Source: Amborella trichopoda (Eukaryota > Streptophyta > Magnoliopsida > Amborellales > Amborellaceae). Taken from it: a stretch of DNA of 64,000 nt. The notes under the pieces were generated by a model. It worked only from the letters and a program-made list of their open reading frames with translations, had not been told where the DNA came from and did not search any database. Every line of letters begins with the position of its first letter. Positions within the stretch are counted from its first letter, which is position 1. Location: the NCBI RefSeq assembly GCF_000471905.2, contig NW_006498220.1, forward strand, positions 321,692 to 385,691, written 5' to 3'. This document shows positions 57,305 to 64,000 of the stretch, piece after piece. Both the position numbers and the translations under genes were made by a program.

Positions 57305-57735
57305 GCCAAGGTGAAGTCCCCTAAAGTGGGACTGCCTCAAAGGCCATCCTCCTATCAAGCCTGAGCAATTCGGGACGCGTCGTGAAACCCCCAACCAGGC
57401 CAGTAGGACGTAAGCCAAAGAGGTACCCTGCCGCTATTCCTCTTATTACACTCTAGCATCTAGGGTGAAGTCCCTTAAAATGGGACCGCCTCAGAGACCA
57501 TCCTCTATCAAGCCTGAGCAATTCGGGACACGTCGTGAAACCCCCAACCAGGCCAGTAGGACGTAAGCCAAAGAGGTACCTTGCCGACCTTTTCTTCATC
57601 CACCAACCTTCAAGCATTCAGGGTGAAGTCCCTTAAAATGGTACCGCCTCGAAGGCCATCCTCCTTTCATGTCTAGGTAATTTAGGAGACCCCCAACTGG
57701 ACATGTAGGACATAAGCCGAGAGGTACCTTGTTTA
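57305..57735. repeat. Tandem repeat of about 152-158 bp, 3 units
   Basis: Units start 'ggtgaagtccc' at 57310, 57462 and 57620. They share 'catcctcc(t)atcaagcctg' and 'ccagtaggacgtaagcc', ending 'gaggtacc(c/t)tgcc'. A shorter pair 'gataaagctca(c/t)aagaa' follows at 57763 and 57822. Confidence 0.85.
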
Positions 57736-58201
57736 ATCCTGGAGTTTCTGTTTAAATAAGGATAAAGCTCATAAGAAGGGCCCCTGCCAACTGAACGTCA
57801 AGACCTCCTCGGCCAGAATGGGATAAAGCTCACAAGAAAGGCCACCACTAGCTGGAACATCAGGAGTTTGCGTTGAGAAGTCGTAAGCCCGCTGACGGTA
57901 TAATATTAGCGTGATCTCCCAAAAAAATAAAAAAAAATGGATTCTGACGGGACTTAGAGAAAGCCCCTCAATAAGGCACAGGAACACTGGAAGCCACTTT
58001 GGTTGCCCCCCAGTCAAGGGAAAAGCTCAGCAAGGTCTACCCCTCAAGGAGTGCACTGTGCCGGTAATCAAGAGAAAAAATATTGATCTAGAGACAATAA
58101 AAACATCTTAGCAAGGATTAGTCAGAGGAGCTACGACGTTAAATTTTTTCGAATGTTGCAGTTCTCGCTTCTCTCGAAGCGCAACATCCGTCGGGGCAAG
58201 T

Positions 58202-59255
58202 TGTTGTACGTCATTTTTTATGTACTTCCCTGAGCCCATGCGAATAAGGAGAGAGTCGGCTATAGTCTGGTCAAGTAAGTTCACGAAACACCCGCAGACC
58301 AAGATTGTGCCGAAAATAAAGCCTCCAGCCTGATGACCTGGGTGCAATTCCCCCGCACCAAAGAAAGACCCATGCTAGTGGCTGTAATAGGGGACCAGAC
58401 CACCACCAAGTCAAGAAAACCTCAAAGACCAAATTTGGGCTCAATCGGACCACCCTAGAGGGGTCTACACTCATGCGACCTCTCAACTTATGGGTTTTAC
58501 CATAGCGCAGTGCAGCTTCACCGAACCAGTCAAAAAAATGGGGACTACTATGATGTTTTCTGGCAATAACTGTGCCAACCCACTGCGCCTTCCTCTGAAA
58601 CCAGACAGAGCTCAAATGTTGATATGTTTCAAATCCTGCCAGTCCCGTCATTTTGATCTATAGAACACTGTAACGTGATGGACAACGCTCGTTGCTCTGA
58701 AGAGGAAAGTGACCGGAGAATCCAAGGACAAAATAGGGTTCAACAAGTCTAGATTCAGTGAATCATAGCTCAACATCCAAGCCATGGATTAATGTGAGGA
58801 AGAGGTCAGCAGAATCCCCTCACAAAGAGCTACATTCCGGTAAAACTCTTGCATTCAATCCGTGGTTCGATGAATGCAAGTCCTCAGGTCACCAAAGAAG
58901 CAAATCCAGGCAGTTGTCGGAATCCCTTTCTCCATCAACCTTCAAAATTAGGCAAATGCACAAATTGACACCAAATCAGCCTAAACATGGTGCAAAAAGA
59001 TTGCAGCAGCCTCCACTCTGACTTGCAAGTAGAGCCAAGAGCCAAAATAACGCAACTCGAAGATGCATTGGCAAACGAAGTTCGCAAAAATGGCTGGATT
59101 TTGTTTGTTAGTTTGTCTTTCTTCGTGAGCCCTTGAGATAGAGGAGGGGGAAAAAAAAGAAATTTTTGAGAGAAAGAGGATACCCCCGAGTGCACGGCCT
59201 TGCGGGTACCCTGATCGCACGGTTTCCCCCCACCTTTCCTGAGCAAAGTCGTTTC

Positions 59256-59311
<56 letters not shown>

Positions 59312-59588
59312 CTACTACTCCTCGTACCTACTCTACGTACGTACTACGTACGTCCGTACNNNNNNNNNNNNNNNNNNNNNNNNNNNNNNNNNNNNNNNNN
59401 NNNNNNNNNNNNNNNNNNNNNNNNNNNNNNNNNNNNNNNNNNNNNNNNNNNNNNNNNNNNNNNNNNNNNNNNNNNNNNNNNNNNNNNNTTAAAGTTAGTA
59501 GAAGAAGAGACCGTACCCGTACGTCGACGACCGTCGTCGGTCCGGTACCGTCGCGTCGCGTACCCGTCCCCTTACCTTCTGAGACACG

Positions 59589-59634
<46 letters not shown>

Positions 59635-60047
59635 ACACACATGACCCCCGTCTGCGTGATAGCCTGTATCCACTCGCGAACCCCCGCAGACCTCCTCGCT
59701 TGGGTTTATCTACATCCCCTTTAGCGGCCAACAGACCCCCCTCTGAAAAGACGGCCAAGGAGGAGGGACATTCGGATCCCACCCTAAAATCATAGAGAGA
59801 GTGGGAGGAGAGAGGTTGTCAACTTGAAGAGGGCTCACACCCAAATCGTACAGTGTAATTGCTCTAAGAGGGTCATCCGCTCCGGTGTGTCCCCGAACCC
59901 CAAAACGGCGTAAGGGCATCTGCACTACATTCCCACAAATCTCTCTCACCACCGGCCTCCTATCCGCCAGCACTTGCATCATGCGCCGGACCTACACGTT
60001 GTTCGAGAGAGGGTTTCTACCTCCCTGAGCAGACGGAAACTAGGACC
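58202..60047 (+). mobile_element. LTR-like sequence of another Tat subfamily
   Basis: It begins TGTTGTACG at the position where other copies start their 3' LTR. It shares no long match with the Tat-B or Tat-C LTRs, only loose similarity ('gttcgagagaggg' near 60000). It contains a GA-rich tract (59140), a (CT)n microsatellite with a gap, and CG-rich 'acgtacgtac' repeats. No TATA box or TG...CA end was found. Open frames at 58271-59246 and 59710-59982 have no recognisable domain. The right border is where Chr-4 LTR similarity starts. Confidence 0.4.
59250..59640. repeat. (CT)n and 'acgt' simple repeats with a 129-bp gap
   Basis: (CT)n at 59258-59308 and 59590-59630, and 'tacgtacgtac' and 'cgtcgacgaccgtcg' repeats around an N gap at 59360-59488. 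Translations across it are meaningless. Confidence 0.9.
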
Positions 60048-60242
60048 CTCGACATCATTAGCCAATCCTTTTACTTGCGATGTCTACCCAGATTCATGAG
60101 GGAAGACAATGACAAATGGATGACCCATTTTGTAATGTCTACATACACACACACAATCCCCAATGCGCTTTGGGGCTTTTGATAGGCTGTGGCCTTACAA
60201 GACACGACCATCTCCTTATGACTGTATGGCGAAAGGGCGTTA

Positions 60243-60554
60243 CACTACCAATGGGTAACCCAATGCGTAGTGCCCATTAAGATTTGTGGGGCATGACCCT
60301 CTCAAACATTCATAATCACATCCTAACTCCTTTCCTATCATCGGGAGTCAGAGAAAGATCTTAATTGCTGACACAACATTCATATTATATCACAATAGAT
60401 TACACTACCAACGGATGACCCGTTGCATAGTGTTTCAATCAGTAATCTTAGTATCTCATATCCCGCTACCAATGGATGTCCCATTGCGTAGTATTTTTTA
60501 TCACAGTCTTATCATATCAGATTCACCACCAATGGATGTCCCATTGCATATGGT
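60243..60554. repeat. Imperfect palindromes in the Chr-4 LTR (4 copies)
   Basis: Units at 60243-60272, 60403-60432, 60465-60492 and 60525-60554. The second has arms CAACGG with CCGTTG; the third has CAATGG with CCATTG at the same positions, a compensated change. Outer arms are ACTAC or GCTAC with GTAGT or ATAGT. Confidence 0.8.
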
Positions 60555-60629
60555 TTTCATATCACAATCTTATCATAAGCATGTCTTATTACAATCATGC
60601 ACATGCATATCTCATAAACATTCATTTAT

Positions 60630-60985
60630 TCATGCTCAAGCCTGACTCCTCACAATTATTCAAGAGTTCATGAGCATTCACTATATCATAAGAATTGAAT
60701 CATGCTCAAGCATGACTCATCACAATTATTCAAGAGTTCATGATCATTCAATATATCATAAGAATTCATTTATGCTCAAGCATAACTCATCACAAATATT
60801 GAAGAGTTCATGAGCATTCACTATATCATAAGCATTCATTCATGCTCAAGAATAACTCATCACAATTATTCAAGAGTTCATGAGCATTCACTATATCATA
60901 AGCATTCATTCATTCTCAAGCATGACTTATCACAATTATTCAAGAGTTCATGAGCTTCCACTATATCATAACCATTCATTCATTT
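60630..60985. repeat. 70-bp tandem repeat, 5 units
   Basis: 'cacaa(t/a)tattcaagagttca' recurs at 60651, 60721, 60791, 60861 and 60931, exactly 70 bp apart. Chr-1 has a single copy at about 8655. The array therefore expanded in this copy. Confidence 0.92.
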
Positions 60986-62063
60986 CAACTATGCATATTC
61001 AGTAATTTATAACAAAACAGAATTTTCAGTATGATAACCTCTTAGAAAATTTGGCCTAACTTCCAATCCATAAGAGTTTTGTCATGGTCCCTAAACCAAT
61101 TTCAAGATATATTCATCCAGCTTTTATTTAGAAGTGGTTTAGCCTTAATCAGAGACATATCGATTAGTGAACAGTCTCACATAAAACACATAAAAATTCT
61201 AGAATTTCACTGCAACTCACAACATTGACAGACAGTGACATATGCATACAAACAGGGGCATAATTTTCAAATCATCAAAAATTTTAACATGGTTTAAAAA
61301 CCAAAATTGAATTAGATATAACCATACTTCATTTAAAAGTGGTTTGAAGTCATTTAGACACCATTTGGTCAGTCAAAAGTTCAGTTCAAAATGAGTAACA
61401 ATTCTGAAAACTACTGCAACTGATAACAGTGACATGTCTATACAAATAAAGGTATAACTTCCAACTTATGAGGAATTTCGATATGATTTCAAACTAAATT
61501 TGAAGTAGACATACCTATATTTTATTTAAATATATTGTGAAGTCATTTAGACTCCATTTGGTCAGTCAAATTTTCATTACAAAAACATGTAGGGTCCTTG
61601 GAAATTCATAGCAAAATTTTGGCATAGCTTATAGAAAAATCAACAACTTTGAAACTAAAATGAATATTAACAGACAACCCTTTTCATCTTAATTTGGACA
61701 TACAAGGTAGTCTTCTACATATTTGCATGAGCGACAAGTATTTTTAGTACTAAATTAATCATGCCAATAAGGACTACAATTATGTAATAACAGTGCACAA
61801 ACAACACAATTTCACTAGCATGCAGCCATATTCCCATCAAAATCACACTTATAATTTTCTTAATTTTCATGATATAATCAAAACTATGGAAACATGAGTG
61901 TTAGATCCACTTACATGTACTCAAGAGTGCTCCAAAATTCCATCACAAGTCAAGTTCCAAGCTCTAGAAGGGCTCCAAGGGGGCTGAGATTCTAAGTGTT
62001 TGAAAAAAAAGGGGCTCATGAGTGAGAGAGAGAGCAAAATCCTAGGAGGGGTAAGGAGGGTAG

Positions 62064-62071
62064 TATTTATA
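62064..62071 (-). promoter_or_regulatory. TATA box of the Chr-4 LTR
   Basis: TATAAATA on the minus strand, matching 9714-9721 in Chr-1. Confidence 0.65.
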
Positions 62072-62084
62072 AATCAAGAGGGGA

Positions 62085-62460
62085 AGGCAGCTGGCAGCTG
62101 GCAACCAAGGGGTTACAGGTGGCAGGTAGTGACACCCAAGTGGCATACATGGCATCCAAGTGGCTTATTGTGGCGTCCAAGTGGCTGACAAGGGCATACA
62201 AGTGGCTTTCGTGCGTCACATGGTACTCATGACATAACACTCACGGTGGCTGATCCATTGCACGCGTTGCGGCTATTTTATTCATGCAAGGAAGTAAAAC
62301 TTACACGCACGGAGGCGACTCTCTCTCTTTGTCGCGCACAACAACTATCTTCTCTCCTCGTTGCGCAAAGCGATTATCTCTCTCCTCATCACGCATGGCT
62401 GTTATCTTCTCTCCTCCTCGCGCACGACGGCTATCTTCTCTCCTCATTGCACATGGTGTC
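62085..62460 (-). repeat. Short direct repeats in Chr-4 U3
   Basis: Five copies of a 20-25-bp phrase ending 'caagtggc' (62130-62205), then four to five copies around 'gcg...ggctatcttctctcctc' (62290-62458). Same two sets as in Chr-1. Confidence 0.65.
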
Positions 62461-62900
62461 TGCTAATCAAATAAATGGGGGTACTTATCTCAAATTTCAT
62501 CTTCCCGTTCCAGTGAATGGTATTGCCACAAAACACGGACCGTAGGAATTTCTTTATTGCGTAACACTTGCACCCTTTGATCCAGTATCTCAATCGGTTG
62601 TCCGATGTAGGTCAAGTCTTCTCTGATCGAAACTGGTTCATATCTCAAAACATGGGATAGGTCAGGCTGGTACTTCTTTAACAGAGATATACGGAATAAA
62701 TCGTGGATGTTTCCTAACTTGGGTGGCTGGGCAAGTCGATATACCACTCTTCCAACTTTTTCCAGGATTTTAAAAGGTTCGATAAATTGTGGGCTCAATT
62801 TTCCTTTGTTACCAAACCTCATAACGCCCTTCGTTGGTGATACCTTCATAAATATCAGATCACCTACCTCAAACTCGAGGTCTCTTCTTCGGTTATCGGC
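62459..62900 (-). pseudogene. Chr-4 integrase C-terminus with shortened chromodomain
   Basis: 119-codon frame (62490-62849): 'GKLSPQFIEPFKILEKVGRV', 'HDLFRISLLKKYQPDLSHVL', then chromodomain 'EILDQRVQVLRNKEIPTVRV' and 'LWQYHSLEREDEI' before a stop. Compared with Chr-3 ('HSKEE*TWEWEGEI') a few residues around the 'ATW' core are missing, so the chromodomain fold is probably damaged. Confidence 0.8.
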
Positions 62901-63761
62901 ATAAGTCTTTTGCTAACTCTGAGCGATCATGAGCCTCTCTTAAATCAAAGCAATCTTTTCTGAGGTTGCTTGAATAATTTCTGGCCCTAAAAGCCTCCTT
63001 TCACCAACCTCATCCTAACAGAGAGGTGATATGCACTTCCTCCCATATAGGGCCTCAAAAGGCACCATCTGGATACTAGCTTGGAAGCTGTTGTTATAGG
63101 CAAATTCTATTTGGGGCAAATGGTCATCCCAACTTCCGTTTAGATCAATAACACAAGCCCTTAGCATATCTTCTAGGGTCTGAATAGTTCTTTCCGATTG
63201 TCCATCAGTTTGGGGGTGAAAAGTAGTGTTGAAAGTAAGTCTTGTCCCCAAGGTTGACTGCAGACTAGCCCAAAATCTCGATGTAAATATAGTGTCCCTA
63301 TTGGACACGATGCTAACAGGTCTTCCATGCAACCTCACTATCTCTTTGATCTGGGCCAGTTTATCCAAGGTATAGGTTGCATGATCCGGCAAGAAGTGGG
63401 CAACTTTGGTCAGTCGGTCCACAACGACCCAAATACTATAGTGTCTAGTACCCGTTCTAGGTAAACCAGAGACAAATTCCATAGTGATGTGTTCTCATTT
63501 CCATTCTGGCATGAGCAAGGGCTGCAACAATTCTGCGTGCTTTTGATGCTCAGCTTTCACCTGCTAGCATGTCAAGCACTTAGGAACAAACAATGTTACT
63601 TCCCTTTTCATGTCATTCCACCATAAAGTTTTCTTCAAGTCCTGATACATCTTAGTACTTCCGGGGTGTATAGCACAACGGGACCTGTGAGCTTCTTCTA
63701 AAATAGCTCTATTCTCCTCCACATCATTCGGAACACAGACCCGATCCTTGAATCTTAACAA
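62901..63761 (-). pseudogene. Chr-4 integrase core and zinc finger
   Basis: Core frame 63015-63482 (155 codons): '[20 protein letters not shown]' (first Asp changed to Glu, start of frame), '[18 protein letters not shown]', where the second catalytic Asp is probably the Asn/Asp pair, '[18 protein letters not shown]' (Glu), and '[12 protein letters not shown]'. The HHCC finger is in 63564-63761 ('HRSRCAIHPGSTKMY', 'PKCLTC'). Two or three residues are lost at 'LAQIKEIV'. The best preserved integrase in the window. Confidence 0.85.
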
Positions 63762-64000
63762 GTCATCACTACTTACAGAGAAATCATCTTTCCTTTTCTT
63801 CCAGAATTTTCATGAGCTAGGGATCCTTCTTTTGTGCCATCCAAAAATCTGTTGAAAGGGTTGAGACTCCACCCTTATACAAGCGGTCATATTCCATCAC
63901 CAAGGGGCAGACTTGGGCGCCAATCCACTACCTCCTCTAACAGACCCATCTCTCAAACCATTAGGTGAGCCATCGATATCACGCGCTTCATGCTTAGAGA
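63762..64000 (-). pseudogene. Chr-4 RNase H-integrase junction, runs off window
   Basis: Plus-strand phrases 'gttgagactccacccttata' and 'ccatcgatatcacgcgcttc' match Chr-1 4690-4830, the end of RNase H and the linker to integrase. Broken by stops. Confidence 0.7.

Larger units (their letters stand above)
40147..58201 (+). mobile_element. Tat-C: gag-protease Tat element lacking RT and integrase
   Basis: 5' LTR, tRNA-Arg PBS, leader, gag with zinc knuckles, protease, then directly the antisense module and 3' tandem repeats. The normal RT, RNase H and integrase segment (about 3 kb in Tat-B) is absent between 47806 and 48708. Chr-3 interrupts the 3' region at 51246-57061. A conserved pre-LTR hairpin at 58166 marks the 3' end. 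The sequence after 58201 does not match the 5' LTR, so the assignment of 57062-58201 to the same copy is tentative. Confidence 0.65.
57062..58201 (+). mobile_element. Tat 3' untranslated region (probably Tat-C)
   Basis: Gene-free and made largely of tandem repeats, listed separately. It ends with the conserved pre-LTR block: 'cgaatgttg', the hairpin CGCTTC-tct-CGAAGCG (58166-58181) flanked by GTTGC and GCAAC, then CCGTCGGGGCAAG before TGTTG. The same block precedes the Tat-X and Tat-B 3' LTRs. Confidence 0.65.
60048..62458 (-). mobile_element. 3' LTR of Chr-4, U5 end truncated
   Basis: Starts at the position equivalent to about 8128 of the Chr-1 LTR, so about 700 bp of the U5 end are absent. 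It contains four palindromes, a 70-bp array, AT-rich middle, TATA box and U3 repeats. The right end is fused to pol without a polypurine tract. 60990-61990 is AT-rich and gene-free. Confidence 0.8.
60048..64000 (-). mobile_element. Chr-4: 3' part of a Chr-1-type chromovirus
   Basis: 3' LTR on the left (60048-62458, its U5 end missing) followed to the right by integrase with chromodomain remnant and the end of RNase H, continuing off window. Closest to Chr-1 throughout. The polypurine tract is deleted at the LTR junction. Confidence 0.8.

Noticed and set aside
59166-59642. Frames across the second gap
   Set aside because: Simple repeat and N only.
59710-59982. Minus-strand frame of 90 codons without low complexity
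   Set aside because: No recognisable domain and no second copy for comparison; not enough to call a gene.
58202-60047. Definite 3' LTR of Tat-C
   Set aside because: No clear match to the 5' LTR and no matching duplication (ATGAG) at its right end; kept only as a tentative LTR-like segment.

Overview
This window looks like a piece of a large, repeat-rich flowering-plant nuclear genome. I found no host gene, no rRNA or tRNA gene and no prokaryotic feature. Nearly all of it is nested, decayed Ty3/gypsy LTR retrotransposons from two lineages. The first is Tat/Ogre-like, plus strand, with a primer-binding site (PBS) complementary to plant tRNA-Arg and LTRs of about 2.6-3.6 kb. The second is chromovirus (Tekay/Del-like), minus strand, with a PBS complementary to initiator tRNA-Met and a chromodomain-type integrase tail. 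I call the copies Tat-X, Tat-A, Tat-B, Tat-C and Chr-1 to Chr-4. The plant assignment rests on these lineages; the species cannot be named.

Layout. 1-3537: 3' end and 3' LTR of Tat-X, inserted in the integrase tail of Chr-1. 3538-about 10300: Chr-1 (pol, protease, gag remnant, PBS, 5' LTR). About 10300-12176: repeat arrays and the LTR remnant of Tat-A. 12177-15748: Tat-A leader and gag. 15749-20334: Chr-2, cut off inside its reverse transcriptase (RT), with PBS and LTR; its LTR resumes at 39914-40146. 20335-39913: Tat-B, a full-length 19.6-kb element with matching LTRs and a perfect 5-bp target-site duplication (CATAC), sitting inside the Chr-2 LTR. 40147-58201: Tat-C, which keeps gag and protease, has no RT or integrase, and carries an antisense ORF. 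Tat-C is interrupted at 51246-57061 by Chr-3 pieces that share one LTR between two internal regions. 58202-about 60047: LTR-like sequence of another Tat subfamily. About 60048-64000: 3' LTR and 3' pol of Chr-4.

Every coding region carries stops, frameshifts or deletions, so no copy looks autonomous. Tat-B keeps RT, two RNase H domains and integrase but has lost protease. Tat-C keeps protease but lacks RT and integrase.

The most unusual feature is structural. The transcribed parts of several LTRs hold arrays of a CT-rich spacer plus a small hairpin, repeated about every 47-55 bp. Hairpin sequence differs between subfamilies while layout, and in places compensatory base pairing, is kept. The chromovirus LTRs separately carry several copies of an approximately 30-bp imperfect palindrome with compensated changes. 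Two N gaps (21921-22342, 59360-59488) lie in CT microsatellites.
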